Shown here piece after piece: positions 32,901-41,457 of a stretch of 64,000 bases of DNA. Position 1 is the stretch's first letter. Each line of letters opens with the position of its first letter. The DNA is from Candidatus Leptofilum gracile (lineage in GTDB: Bacteria; Chloroflexota; Anaerolineae; Promineifilales; Promineifilaceae). The position numbers were made by a program, and so were the translations under genes. The DNA is taken from contig JADJOJ010000001.1 of the NCBI GenBank assembly GCA_016713825.1, positions 434,001 to 498,000 on the forward strand, read 5' to 3'. The notes beneath the pieces were generated by a model, which was given only the letters and a program-made list of their open reading frames with translations, ran no database searches and was not told where the DNA came from.

Positions 32901-32955
32901 GTTTACGGCGAACCCGCCCCCCACGCCCGTTCCCACCAAAAACCCAAACTCATAG
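29901..32955 (+). CDS. Ser/Thr kinase - PP2C-like phosphatase - TM - FecR-like chimera, frameshifted at a 14-C tract
   Basis: Domains in order: Hanks kinase (about 12-275) with LGRGGMAVVYLA, HRDLKPSNILFD, DFGLAKF and GTPAYMSPEQ; PP2C-type phosphatase (about 335-590) with LEDRLRVRN, AVVSDGGRSQQHG, VGNGRIYLL, LLICSDGL and NVTDNVTAVIL; one transmembrane helix (about 603-622); an outer FecR-like sensor domain (about 640-855); and a Thr/Pro-rich tail. Kinase and phosphatase active sites both look plausible, so opposing activities share one chain. At 32508-32521 there are 14 C; 13 would keep the Thr/Pro tail in frame to the stop at 32955 (1017 residues). As written the frame runs to 33038 with a scrambled tail. 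This is either phase variation or a base-calling error. Confidence 0.87.
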
Positions 32956-33076
32956 CCGGGCAGCTGTTGGGCCGAATGCTTAAAGAGCGTGTTCCAGCCA
33001 CGTCTTCTGGCTATAATCCCTCGTCGGTTGCCAGCTAAAAACCATTTTTCAGGCAGCCACCTTCAGGAGAAGACAG

Positions 33077-33634
33077 ATGTTAGAAAAGCCCATCCTTACT
33101 GGCGAAAAAATCATTTTGCGCCCCATCACCGTAGACGATGCCCAGGCGATGTTTGCCAGCCTGGCCGATGCCGAAAGCATGCGGCTGACAGGCACCCAGC
33201 AAACGTTCACCCTGGCGCAGGTACAGCAGCATTGCCAGCGCGTGGCCCAGGCAGATGACCGCGTCGATTACGCCATCACGCTGCCTAGCGATTCGACTTA
33301 CCTGGGTGAAGTTGTGTTGAATGATATTGATTGGACAAATCGCTCAGCGAGCTTTCGCATTGCCCTGGCCAGCGAGAAGCTGTTTGGCCAAGGGTACGGC
33401 ACAGAAGCGACCCGGCTCATTGTCGATTTTGGCTTTCGCACGCTCAAGCTGCACCGCATTGAGCTGGAGGTATACGACTTCAACCCCAGGGCGCAGCACG
33501 TGTATGAAAAGGTGGGGTTTGTGCGTGAAGGTGTGCGGCGGGATGCGTTGTTGTGGAACGGCCGTTACCAAAACGCCATCCTCATGAGCATCCTGGAAGC
33601 GGAATACAATCAACTTATTCAGGCGACGAATTAA
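33077..33634 (+). CDS. GNAT N-acetyltransferase, RimJ/RimL type
   Basis: The 185-residue protein fits the Acetyltransf_3 group. It has KIILRPITVDDAQAMFASL at the N-terminus, GEVVLNDIDWTNRSASFRIAL in the core, the acetyl-CoA loop FGQGYGTEATRLIVDFGF near residues 113-130, and a C-terminal NPRAQHVYEKVGFVREG. It would acetylate an amine, possibly a protein N-terminus or a small molecule. GGAG precedes the ATG at 33077. Its 3' end overlaps the end of the convergent padR-like gene by 20 bases. Confidence 0.87.
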   Translation: MLEKPILTGEKIILRPITVDDAQAMFASLADAESMRLTGTQQTFTLAQVQQHCQRVAQADDRVDYAITLPSDSTYLGEVVLNDIDWTNRSASFRIALASEKLFGQGYGTEATRLIVDFGFRTLKLHRIELEVYDFNPRAQHVYEKVGFVREGVRRDALLWNGRYQNAILMSILEAEYNQLIQATN

Positions 33635-34205
33635 ACCGGTCCCGGAAATCAGGCACCTCATCTGCATCTGGCAAATTGGCAATCACCTGCTGGCAGTTTT
33701 CTAGCCAGGTCACGTACGCCTGCTCCAGCGCCACGCCAAAATCCAGCGTCAGATGCTGCAACGCCAGCCAGCGGTCATCTGGCCGAGATTCGGCCGGGGG
33801 AATGGGAATCTGGCCAAACACCGCCAGCTGCGCCTGGTGCGCCGCCAACTGTGCCGCCACCACCCGCAGCAAATCGGCGCGTGGCAGTTCCTGCCCAAAA
33901 AAGAGCTGCACCAACAGCGGATCGCGCAGCGTGGGCAGCGCCTGGTCCGATTTGAGCCACTCGGCCAGGGCCGCCTGCCCCGCCTGAGTAATGGTATACA
34001 CTTTGCGGTCTGGCCGCTCGTCTTGCACCTCTAGGGTCACGGTAACCAGGTTTTCACTGGCCAGCTGGTTGAGCGTACGATAAATCTGGCTTTGGTCAGC
34101 GGGCCAGAAGTGGCGCACCGTGGCGTCGAACGCCTGGTGTTTTAAATCGTAGCCCGTCATAGGTAAAACGTTGAGAAGACCCAAAATTGCATATTTAAGT
34201 GACAT
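33615..34205 (-). CDS. PadR-family transcriptional regulator
   Basis: The 196-residue protein has the PadR winged helix: LKYAILGLLNVLPMTGYDL, FWPADQSQIYRTLNQLASENLV, and a wing DERPDRKVYTITQAG. A C-terminal helical dimerisation domain (AEWLKSD...ATWLENCQQVIANL) follows. PadR proteins usually repress genes next to them. Here it is the last gene of an operon (ferredoxin-like, DUF998, CPBP, padR), and the CPBP stop lies inside its start region. A 15-base inverted repeat at 36702-36745, just ahead of the first gene, is the obvious candidate operator. The ATG at 34205 has GGAG at 9 bases. Confidence 0.9.
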   Translation of the reverse strand: MSLKYAILGLLNVLPMTGYDLKHQAFDATVRHFWPADQSQIYRTLNQLASENLVTVTLEVQDERPDRKVYTITQAGQAALAEWLKSDQALPTLRDPLLVQLFFGQELPRADLLRVVAAQLAAHQAQLAVFGQIPIPPAESRPDDRWLALQHLTLDFGVALEQAYVTWLENCQQVIANLPDADEVPDFRDRFNSSPE

Positions 34206-35003
34206 AGTTTGCCTGCTCCTGCTTGGTGTTGCGAATTATAACGGCCGTTACCATAACCACCATGCTCAATACCGGGGCCAGCAGCTCACCTGACATGGGC
34301 GCGGCGGTGCCCAAGTTGAACAAGGCGTGCCACACCATCACCGCCAAAATGCTGCCGCCAGTCCCCTGGTAAATCCAGGCCAGCAGCACCGACCCGGCCA
34401 GCAACCCCAGCACCCAGCCGATCACACCCAAAACCCCCAGCGCCATGAAATTTTCCTGGTAAAAGAAAAACGGCAGGTGCCAGCCCGCCCAGATGAGGCC
34501 CACCACCAGGGCATTATTACGGCTGGGCCGCAGCTGGTCCAGGTGATGCAGCAAAAAGCCGCGCCAACCGGTTTCTTCGCCCAGGCCAAAGGTGAGCAGC
34601 CAGAAAACGGCCGTCCCACCCACCCCCAAATAGCCCACGCCATCTACCTCGCCGAGCCCGCCCAGGTCCAGAGCACGGCCTGTAATCAGCCACGCGCCGC
34701 CAGCAATCAGCCCAGCAAAATCAGCGGTGAAAACACAGCCGCCCACCAGAGCGGCGCAAACCGCACCAACCCCAGGCGAGCCAGCAGTTTTTGCACACCT
34801 GCACTGCCCTCGGCCCAGGCCGTCACTGTGAAGGCACCAACTAGCGGCCCGTAGGCAGCAACATAGTGTAGCCACCCAGGAGCGCTGCCCCAGCCCCACC
34901 GCGCGGCAATGTTAAACGCGGCCACAACCCAGGTAAACCCGTAGGCGATGAGCACATAGGCCAAAACTGGGTGTTGGGTTATCCAACGAGGCTCTTTTTT
35001 CAT
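34195..35003 (-). CDS. CPBP-family intramembrane metalloprotease, frameshifted
   Basis: The first 98 residues (MKKEPRWITQHPVLAY...) and the remainder lie in two frames that meet near 34712, so one base is missing or extra there. The second part carries the CPBP motifs: GLGEETGWRGFLLHH (EExxxR), WAGWHLPFFFY and VWHALFNLG, set among several hydrophobic helices. These are the putative zinc or water-activating residues of Abi/CAAX-like proteases. The gene overlaps the DUF998 gene by ATGA and runs into padR, so it belongs to that operon. The homopolymer-poor break and many similar ones nearby suggest a sequence error rather than loss. Confidence 0.78.
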
Positions 35004-35593
35004 GATGCACGCTCCACTTTATGCCGACCGTCGAACAGTTCCCGCACGTACCAGACGTAGGCAGTTGCAAACATCAATCGCTGCAACAGCCCAGCCCAAT
35101 TGGGCAACAAGCTCATAGCCAGGGGAATGAAAACGACCGTTCCCACCACCACCAAATCCACCCCCCGCATTTTGGCCTGCCACGGCCGCCCCCACCAGCG
35201 CACGCCCACGCCCAGGGCAAAGGCAAAACCCATGCCGCTGGCAGCAAACGAGTGCAGCCAATCTTCCACCGGATCAAACGGCAAATCGGGCAGCCAGGGG
35301 CGGGTCGAGAAGGCGGCAACGGCCGTCATGAACACGCCAAATGCGCCCAGGAAAATTCGGACAGGGATGGGCCAAATTTTGTGGAGAACGGCCGTTTCCG
35401 CCAAAACCGCCAATCCAAACAGCAAAAATCCCAGCCGCGCCAGCCACGCCCCGGCAATCCCCTGCGACCCCGATTCGCTGGTGGTGTGTTGCAGCCAATC
35501 GTAGCTGGCGGGCATTTGCGTGGGGGCCAGCAGCAGCGCCAAAAAAGAAGCCAGCAGCAACCCAACGACAATCACTCGCTTTGTTCTAAACAT
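35000..35593 (-). CDS. DUF998-family membrane protein
   Basis: The 197-residue protein has about six hydrophobic segments and the DUF998 layout: AGAWLARLGFLLFGLAVLAE, an FGVFMTAVAAFSTRPW region, then LHSFAASGMGFAFALGVG. The family has no established activity. I chose the ATG at 35593 because GGAG lies 6 bases upstream; an extension to 35647 would read CACAGAG-type repeat. Its stop overlaps the CPBP start (ATGA). It sits second in a four-gene operon ending in padR. Confidence 0.72.
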   Translation of the reverse strand: MFRTKRVIVVGLLLASFLALLLAPTQMPASYDWLQHTTSESGSQGIAGAWLARLGFLLFGLAVLAETAVLHKIWPIPVRIFLGAFGVFMTAVAAFSTRPWLPDLPFDPVEDWLHSFAASGMGFAFALGVGVRWWGRPWQAKMRGVDLVVVGTVVFIPLAMSLLPNWAGLLQRLMFATAYVWYVRELFDGRHKVERAS

Positions 35594-35604
35594 CATCAAC
35601 TCCC

Positions 35605-35700
35605 ATGAAAATAAAAAGCGGAACACAGAGTTTCGCAGAGAAAACACAGAGCTTCACAGAGAATAGGAGAAAAATCTGTGTAATCCGTGAAATCTATAGA
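35605..35700. repeat. CACAGAGTTTCGCAGAG repeat
   Basis: CACAGAGTTTCGCAGAGAAAACACAGAGC followed by ATCTGTGTAATCCGTG. A member of the CAGATTTCGCAGATT family, lying between the ferredoxin-like gene and DUF998. Confidence 0.6.
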
Positions 35701-35706
35701 TTTTCG

Positions 35707-36680
35707 TCAACGATTGGCGGTGTCGCTGCTTGCCAGGCTGAATGGCCGTATCCGCAACGACTCTTTGACACCCACGTCGAAACCGATGGAACGCTTCGGC
35801 GCGTCTTTGGCGCAGGCGGTCACGCACGTCTGGCACAGGGTGCATTCTGTGGAAAGGACGCGCTGGCTGGCGCACGTAATTGGTAATCTGGATGTCCATC
35901 GGGCATACTCTTTCGCACGCGCCGCAATCGTTGCAGTTGGCCGCCACGGTGCCAATCTTCAGCAGCGAGAAGCGGCTGGTGAGCTTTAGCGGCACGGCCA
36001 CCGGGCAAAGGTATTTGCAAAAGGCGCGATTATCTTTGAGCGCCACCGCCAGGCCGATGCCCACGGCGTAGTACAGCCCGTTGCCCGCCAAAACCAGCCA
36101 ATCGCCGCCCCAGAATTGGTGCCAATCTGCACGCCCAGCAAGCGCCACACCACCAGAGCCACCACCAAACTCAGCGCCACGTGGCCATAGCGCAACCAAT
36201 CCCACCGCCCCGGCAGCCGCCCGGCGGACCGTTTGTACGGCAGCAGGTCAAACACCATCACCGACCAGCAGGCCCAGCCGCACCAGAGCCGCCCAAACAG
36301 CAGTGGCCCAATAATTTTAGCCACGAGGTAATGCCAAACGGCCGCATAATACGTCCCGTTGATCAAGCTCCACCACACCCCTTCCATCTGGATGTTCTCT
36401 CGTCCCAGCAGCCCCACAAAGCCAAACAGGTACAGCCCAATCAGCAGCAGCGAGACGCGCCGCCCGATCGGCTTCTGCGGCTTGGGCAAGATGGCGTACA
36501 GCCCCAGCCCCAAGCCCAGCGCCGTGCCCAGGTAGCCAAAGTTGATCAGGGCAAACACCTGGCCGCTGAGCACAAAGAAACAATCGCCAGCGCCCAAAAC
36601 GCCCCGGCCGTCAGAGCCGGAACCAGCAGCTTTTTCCAGCTAAAATTTTTGTCAATTTTGAAGGGTACCGCTGTACGCAT
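35707..36680 (-). CDS. membrane 4Fe-4S ferredoxin-like protein (NapH/polyferredoxin type), multiply frameshifted
   Basis: Reading across frames gives one protein of about 320 residues. It starts MRTAVPFKIDKNFSWKKL (ATG at 36680, with GAGGAG upstream) and has four or more hydrophobic helices. It contains a FGRLWCGWACWSVM motif, FCKYLCPVAVPLK, and two 4Fe-4S motifs, CNDCGACERVCPMDI and CTLCQTCVTACAKDAP. These match NapH/MauN-type electron-transfer proteins of the membrane. Frames change near 36570, 36110 and 35880. Because the motifs are intact, indel errors are more likely than decay. It is the first gene of the padR operon and may pass electrons from quinol to an unknown acceptor. Confidence 0.72.
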
Positions 36681-36701
36681 TTTGTTGCTCCTCACAAATT
36701 T

Positions 36702-36745
36702 ATATAAGACAAATCCAATATCTTTATATAGGATATGTCTTATAT
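36702..36745. promoter_or_regulatory. candidate PadR operator
   Basis: ATATAAGACAAATCC (36702-36716) and GGATATGTCTTATAT (36731-36745) form a 15-base inverted repeat with one mismatch and a 14-base AT-rich spacer. It lies about 20 bases before the start codon of the first gene of the operon that ends in padR. Confidence 0.6.
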
Positions 36746-36807
36746 TAACTCAGCCATAGTGAGGAATGTCATGTGGAAAAATGCGGTTTGTCATGGGGAA
36801 CGGCCGT

Positions 36808-37718
36808 TTAGCCATTCACCTGAAAGTCTGCCAGCACCTGCTGCACTGCCCACAGCGCCCGCTGCACACCGGTGGGATTGGTGCGCCAGTAGTAGGGCAA
36901 GAAGATGAGCGCCTGCGCCAGGGCTTGCCCCCGCCCCCGCCGCCAGGTCGCCTCGTCCACGCCCAGGGCGGCGCGAAAAGCAGTCCGGCTTTGGCCGGTG
37001 AACAGCCCCCAGGCGATCATCAAATCGCAGGCGGGATCGCCAACGCCCAGGCCGCCAAAATCAATCACAGCGTGGGCCTTGCCCTGGTAAAACAGCACGT
37101 TGCCCGGCAGCAAATCCCCATGAAACCAGACGGGCAAACGGTGCCAATCTGGCGCTTCCAGGGAAGCTTGCCACGCTTTGAGGGCGAGTTTGGTGTCGAT
37201 ACGGCCGTTCAAAGCCCCAATCGCCTCCCGCACTGCCTCATCCCGCGTCAACAACGGCAGCCCGCGCAGCCCGTGCGTTTCCGCCAGCGGCCCACCAGCG
37301 GGATCGATTTGCTGCAATGCTTTCACAAATCCGGCCAGGGAAACGGCCGTATCCCCCAATCAATCTCCGCTTCCGGCGACACATTTTCCCCGGCAGCCAG
37401 CGGTAGATGGACCAGCGCCACGGGTAGCCCGCACCCGGCTCGCCCTGGGGCCAGCGGCTGGGGATGGCCAGCGGCAGGTGCGGGGGCCAGCCGGGGCAGC
37501 CATTTATGCTCCTTGGCCACCTGGCCAATAGCCCAACCAATGCGGGGCAGCCGCACCACCAGCTCAGCGCCCAGGCGGTAAATGGCGTTGTCGGTTCCGG
37601 CAGATTTTACGGCGGTTAGCGGCAAATCGGCCCAATGGGGAAATTGAGCCGCCAGCAGGCGCTGCACCAGCGGTATCGTGATAGTTAGTTCATCGGCGTG
37701 CATTTTGCCAGCGGACAT
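36808..37718 (-). CDS. aminoglycoside-phosphotransferase (APH) fold protein, frameshifted
   Basis: Across frames the gene reads as one APH-family kinase-fold protein of about 300 residues. The N-terminus is MSAGKMHADELTITIPLVQ, with TDNAIYRLGAELVVRLPR as the ATP-lobe strand. The second half has VWFHGDLLPGNVLFYQGKAHAVIDFGGLGVGDPACDL, the catalytic HGDLxxxN and IDFG motifs, all intact. The frame changes near 37470, 37430 and 37370, which look like compensating indels. The substrate is unknown; such proteins phosphorylate antibiotics, choline, homoserine or sugars. The ATG at 37718 follows GAGGTGCC. It is upstream of the ferredoxin-like gene on the same strand but separated by that gene's promoter. 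Confidence 0.78.
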
Positions 37719-37889
37719 AGGCACCTCGTCAGTATCGGTCTGGTGAAATATTGTCCAGATTATACCAACCGGAAAGAGGTTTATTGATGATGGCAACGGC
37801 CGTTTCCCCAAAAATCAGCACAAAATGAAATGCGAGCCCAGGTAACTTATGCTAAGATAACAACAATCTATGCAGGAAATGTAGGTGAA

Positions 37890-38138
37890 ATGATGCAGAT
37901 CCATACCAGATTTAGTGGCGAACTGGCCTCAACCATCGGCAAACATCGGTACACGTTAAACCTGCCCCCCCACGCCACCGTCGGTGACTTGCTGGATTTG
38001 TTATGCCAGGAACACCCAAACGCCACCGGGAAACTCAAAGCAACTGTACAAATAATCACCGGCCGCCACGTCACGTTAACCGAAACATTAAGTGCTGGCC
38101 AAGAGGTCGCCTTCCTCTTGCCGATGGCGGGCGGCTAA
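37890..38138 (+). CDS. MoaD/ThiS-like ubiquitin-fold protein
   Basis: The 82-residue protein has the beta-grasp pattern HTRFSGELASTIGKHRYTLNLPPHATVGDLLDLL and ends VAFLLPMAGG. The C-terminal Gly-Gly is the tail that MoaD/ThiS proteins have adenylylated and thiocarboxylated for sulfur transfer. It could serve molybdopterin, thiamine or another sulfur-carrier reaction; no moaE, moeB or thi gene is in the window. AGGTGA precedes the ATG at 37890. An acetamidase-family gene follows about 100 bases downstream, with no obvious functional tie. Confidence 0.8.
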   Translation: MMQIHTRFSGELASTIGKHRYTLNLPPHATVGDLLDLLCQEHPNATGKLKATVQIITGRHVTLTETLSAGQEVAFLLPMAGG

Positions 38139-38235
38139 TCGCCTGGCCCAACAACCCCATCTGAATCAGCTTCAGCGCAGCGGGAATCCGCCCGCCTGCC
38201 TTTCAGCCCATTTCATTTTTTGGAGGAAACAACCG

Positions 38236-39587
38236 ATGACAATCAATTTGCAAAAAGAGCATAAAGCAGCCGCACAGCCCAGCAGCAATGGGTCTGGGCA
38301 CGAAACGGTGTTTGTCGATCAATTCATAGACGGCATTCTGGACCCCAACAAGCCGATGCTTGGCCCGGTGCGCGATGGCGGGCACATTGTGGCCAACACC
38401 GCCCCCGGCTGCTGGGGACCCATGATCACCCCAGAAATTCGCGGCGGGCACGAGGTAACGGTGCCGGTGGCCGTTGCCGGGGCAGAAGTGGGCGACGCCA
38501 TCGCCATCCGCATCAAGAACATCACCGTCACGTCGCTGGCCACCGCTTCTGGCAATGATGTGATGCTAGACGGCCGTTTCCTGGGCGACCCCTACGTGGC
38601 GGGCAAATGTCCTGAGTGCGGCATCCTGTACCCCAAAACGGTGGTAAAAGGGATTGGGCAAACGGCCGTTCGCTGCGCCAACTGTGGGGCCGATGCCGCC
38701 CCGTTCAACTTCACCAACGGCTACACCATCGCCTTCGATGGCCACCGCCAGGTCGGCGTCACCCTGCCCCAAGACCCGGCAGAAACCATCGCCCGCGACG
38801 CCAAAACCTATGCCGCCCTGCCAGAAAACTCCATCCAAAACCCAATCCTTACCTTTGCCCCGCATGATTTGGTAGGGTTGGTGGCTCGGGTACGGCCGTT
38901 CCTGGGCCAGATCGGCACCACCCCTCGCATCCCATCCCCGATTCCCACAACGCAGGCGACTTTGGCTCGTTTTTGATTAGCGCCCCGCATGAATACGCCC
39001 TCACGCCGGAACAGCTAGACAAACATCGCACCGACGGGCACATGGACATTGATGCCGTGCGCGCTGGGGCGATCCTGATTTGCCCCGTCAAAACGCCCGG
39101 CGGCGGCGTCTATCTGGGCGACATGCACGCCATGCAGGGGGACGGCGAAATTGCCGGCCACACCTGCGACGTTTCCGGCACGGTAACGCTCCAGGTGCAT
39201 CTGCTCAAGGGGTTGAACATCGACGGCCCGCTGCTGCTGCCCGTGCTGGAAGATTTGCCGTTTACGGCACGGCCGTTAACCGCAGCCGAACGCGCCCAGG
39301 CTCAGGCTATCGCCGACCAGTGGGGCACGCAGCTGGAAGAATCGGCCCCCATTTCCGTCATCGGCACCGGGCCAGACCTGAACTCGGCCACCGACAATGG
39401 CCTGGCGCGCGCCGCCGCCCTGCTGGAGATGAGCGTGCCAGAAGTGAAGAACCGGGCCACGATTACGGGTGGGATTGAAATCGGCCGTCATCCCGGCGTG
39501 GTGCAGGTAACCTTCCGCGCCCCGCTAGACCGGCTAGAAAAGCGCGGCCTGCTTCCCTTCGTCCGCGACCAGTACGGCCTCGGCTAA
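38236..39587 (+). CDS. acetamidase/formamidase-family protein with zinc ribbon, frameshifted
   Basis: The first part (MTINLQKEHKAAAQP...) reads FVDQFIDGILDPNKPMLGPV, ANTAPGCWGPMI and GGHEVTVPVAVAGAEVGDA. A CPEC...CANC ribbon at about 116-155 is inserted before FNFTNGYTIAFDGHRQVG. The frame breaks near 38935; shifting it gives SHNAGDFGSFLISAPHEYAL. The remainder has ICPVKTPGGGVYLGDMHAMQGDGEIAGHTCDVSG, the FmdA/AmdA core. Such enzymes hydrolyse formamide or acetamide to ammonia and an acid. Total length would be about 450 residues. TTTGGAGGAAAC precedes the ATG. A single-base error at a C-run is the likeliest cause of the break. Confidence 0.82.
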
Positions 39588-39906
39588 TTGACGGTCATGG
39601 TAGGGCGACCCGGCGGGTCGCCCCTACTTAACCGCCCCCCTCTCCCCACATTCATTGCCCACACAACCAAACTTTGCCCGCGCAGCCCATTTGTATTTAA
39701 TTTCCCAATATCATTCCCTTTTGTTTTAACCATTTGAGTAAAGTAAAAAGTTTTCGAAAACCAATCAATCAAAGATTAAAAAGATTTCGCAGATTTAGAG
39801 AAAAAAATCTGTGCGCAAATCTGTGAAATCTGCTGATAAAGAATTTTGAAACTTTTTGCCATTCACTAACCAACATGCGTGTGCAAATGCCGCACAAAGA
39901 GGAAGT
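39588..39906. other. gene-free stretch made of repeats
   Basis: The stretch contains GGGCGACCCGGCGGGTCGCCC (39602-39624, a second copy is at 41238-41261), a partial copy of the gltD 3' end (39632-39690), and a CAGATTTCGCAG...ATCTGTGCGCAAATCTGTG repeat (39780-39835). No gene is visible. It marks the left border of the accessory region. Confidence 0.7.
39632..39690. repeat. partial copy A of the gltD 3' end
   Basis: The bases around CATTCATTGCCCACACAACCAA and ACTTTGCCCGCGC match gltD bases at about 49720-49770 in the same orientation. On the minus strand it still encodes LRGQSLVVWAMN, like the GltD C-terminus RRGQSLVVWAIN. Confidence 0.85.
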
Positions 39907-40380
39907 ATGAACGATAACCCACAAATAGAAGCAGCGCGGCAGGTGGCCGCAGGGGCCGATCAATTTGGCGAAGCCCGCAGTTTGGGCATCAGCACCATTG
40001 CCTTCAAAGTTGTGCCGCAAGATGAAATGGGGCTTTTCATCATCGAAAACACGTTCCACGCCAAAGGTGGCCCGGCGCGGCACCTGCATTATGCGCAAGA
40101 CGAATGGTTTTATGCGGTGGCAGGGGAATTTGTGGTGGAGGTGGGGTCCGAGCGATTTCACCTGAACCCGGGCGACTCTTTGCTGGCACCGCGCAACGTG
40201 CCCCACGTGTGGGCCTACGTGGGTAACAGCGTAGGCCGCATGCTGATCACCTTTCTGCCAGCCGGGAAGATGGAAGCGTTTTTCCGTGAAGTGACCAAAG
40301 CCAACGCGATGCCGCCGCAGGACCCGGCGCTGTGGCAGGCGCACGGCATGGCGCTGCTGGGGCCGCCTTTGCCAGTGTAA
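39907..40380 (+). CDS. cupin-domain protein
   Basis: The 157-residue protein is a single-domain cupin. The first motif GGPARHLHYAQDEWFYAVAGEF lies near residues 55-76, and the second PGDSLLAPRNVPHVWAY near 94-110. His and Glu in the first and His in the second form the usual metal site. No partner or substrate is evident. GAGGAAG precedes the ATG at 39907. The gene lies between copies A and B of the gltD 3' end, so it may have come with an integrated element, although its base composition is like that of the core genes. Confidence 0.8.
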   Translation: MNDNPQIEAARQVAAGADQFGEARSLGISTIAFKVVPQDEMGLFIIENTFHAKGGPARHLHYAQDEWFYAVAGEFVVEVGSERFHLNPGDSLLAPRNVPHVWAYVGNSVGRMLITFLPAGKMEAFFREVTKANAMPPQDPALWQAHGMALLGPPLPV

Positions 40381-40417
40381 ACAGTCAAATTTAACAACCT
40401 CCCGGGTACGCAGTGTA

Positions 40418-40462
40418 GCTATCAAGTAGGCGTCTACGGCCGTTGCCACTTCCCCCCCCACA
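40418..40462. repeat. partial copy B of the gltD 3' end
   Basis: GCTATCAAGTAGGCGTCTACGGCCGTTGCCAC matches the final codons and stop region of gltD (about 49687-49729) in the same orientation. On the minus strand it encodes ATAVDAYLIA, like GltD GTAVDAYLMAE. Confidence 0.85.
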
Positions 40463-40706
40463 CCGGGCAATTGTAGTTTTTTTCTCAATGTTGACTTCAT
40501 TTTAAGCCAACTCTACAATGCAAACCTCTTACAATTAAGGATGCAGGTTTTGGTATTTGTCGCGTGAGTTTTGTTCACTCGCTGACGGAACAAACTGAGA
40601 CAACTCGGCCTGTTTTTGCCCCCGACCAACACCACCTCACCCTCAACTGTTCCGCTTATTCACCTTCTTGCCCCAACGTGGGCACCCAATTAAGGAAAAC
40701 ACGAAG

Positions 40707-41141
40707 ATGTCCAGTATTGCCGTCGCCAAATTGAACAACAACGCGAGCCAGATATTGATGTTGGATAACATTCCCACCCGGGCGCAGGATGTGTTTGTTA
40801 CGGAATTGGTAAAAACCGGAAAATACACGGTGGTAGGCAGTGACCCACTCAAGGCGAAGTTGGCGGAAATGGGCTTAAGCCTGAACAGCGATATGGCCCC
40901 GGCGGCCGTTGCCCAGGTTGGCCAGAAAATTGGTGTTCATGACATTGTCACGGGCCATTTTAGTGAGTTTGGCACTGTTGAGTTCTTCCTCCAGGTACGG
41001 GTCATCCGCTCTTCTACCGGTTCTGTGGTGTGGACTGGAAAATCACAGAAACTGCCCAAAGTAAGCAGTGACGCAGACTTCAATCAACATATCAAGCCCG
41101 CCATTCAGCAGCTGGTGGCCAGCCTGAAAGCTGCGGTGTAG
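40707..41141 (+). CDS. CsgG-like domain protein without signal peptide
   Basis: The 144-residue protein resembles the core of CsgG/curli-assembly and LpoB-like domains. It has VTELVKTGKYTVVGSDPLKAKLAEMGLSLN, then GQKIGVHDIVTGHFSEFG and VRVIRSSTGSVVWTGKSQ. The usual lipoprotein signal is missing, and the protein starts directly with SSIAVAKLNNN. It may be a cytoplasmic variant or a truncated form. The ATG at 40707 was chosen because AAGGAAAACACG lies upstream; the longer frame from 40668 has no ribosome site. It lies between copies B and C of the gltD 3' end. Confidence 0.62.
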   Translation: MSSIAVAKLNNNASQILMLDNIPTRAQDVFVTELVKTGKYTVVGSDPLKAKLAEMGLSLNSDMAPAAVAQVGQKIGVHDIVTGHFSEFGTVEFFLQVRVIRSSTGSVVWTGKSQKLPKVSSDADFNQHIKPAIQQLVASLKAAV

Positions 41142-41159
41142 TTGGCATTCTAGAAGGGT

Positions 41160-41225
41160 AAACGGCCGTTGCCCACCCTTCGCCCCTCATTTATCACCCC
41201 CATAACCAAATTTTGCCCACATCTG
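41160..41225. repeat. partial copy C of the gltD 3' end
   Basis: ACGGCCGTTGCCCACCCTTCGCCCCTCATT...CCAAATTTTGCCCAC matches gltD bases at about 49704-49765, same orientation, with several mismatches. Confidence 0.75.
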
Positions 41226-41237
41226 GGCCAATTGCGC

Positions 41238-41262
41238 GTAGGGGCGACCCGCCGGGTCGCCC
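41238..41262. repeat. GGGCGACCCGCCGGGTCGCCC palindrome
   Basis: Second copy of the palindrome found at 39602-39624. It lies between gltD copies C and D. Confidence 0.7.
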
Positions 41263-41267
41263 TTACA

Positions 41268-41391
41268 CAGCCATCAAGTAGGCATCTACGGCCGTTGCCA
41301 CCCCTCTCCCCTCATTGATCGCCCACACAACCAAGCTCTGCCCCCGTCTAGCATCACCAGCCGCAAAACGCCGGGGACGTTGGTGGTGTAA
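41268..41391. repeat. longest partial copy (D) of the gltD 3' end
   Basis: About 124 bases run from AGCCATCAAGTAGGCATCTACGG-type sequence through GCCGGGGACGTTGGTGGTGTAA. They align with gltD 49685-49808 in the same orientation, with scattered substitutions and small indels. Confidence 0.9.
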
Positions 41392-41404
41392 AAATCCGCA
41401 AGTT

Positions 41405-41420
41405 GCAAACTATAGTTTGC
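41405..41420. promoter_or_regulatory. perfect 16-base palindrome, candidate toxin-antitoxin operator
   Basis: GCAAACTATAGTTTGC lies about 40 bases before the toxin start codon and just before CTGCTATACTG, a plausible -10 region. Toxin-antitoxin operons are usually repressed by their own antitoxin at such a site. Confidence 0.6.
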
Positions 41421-41457
41421 GCTGCTATACTGCTCGTATCAAGAAAAAGGCATGTTC

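Noticed and set aside
40668..40706. Earlier start for the CsgG-like gene
   Set aside because: No ribosome site, and the extra residues are not signal-peptide-like.
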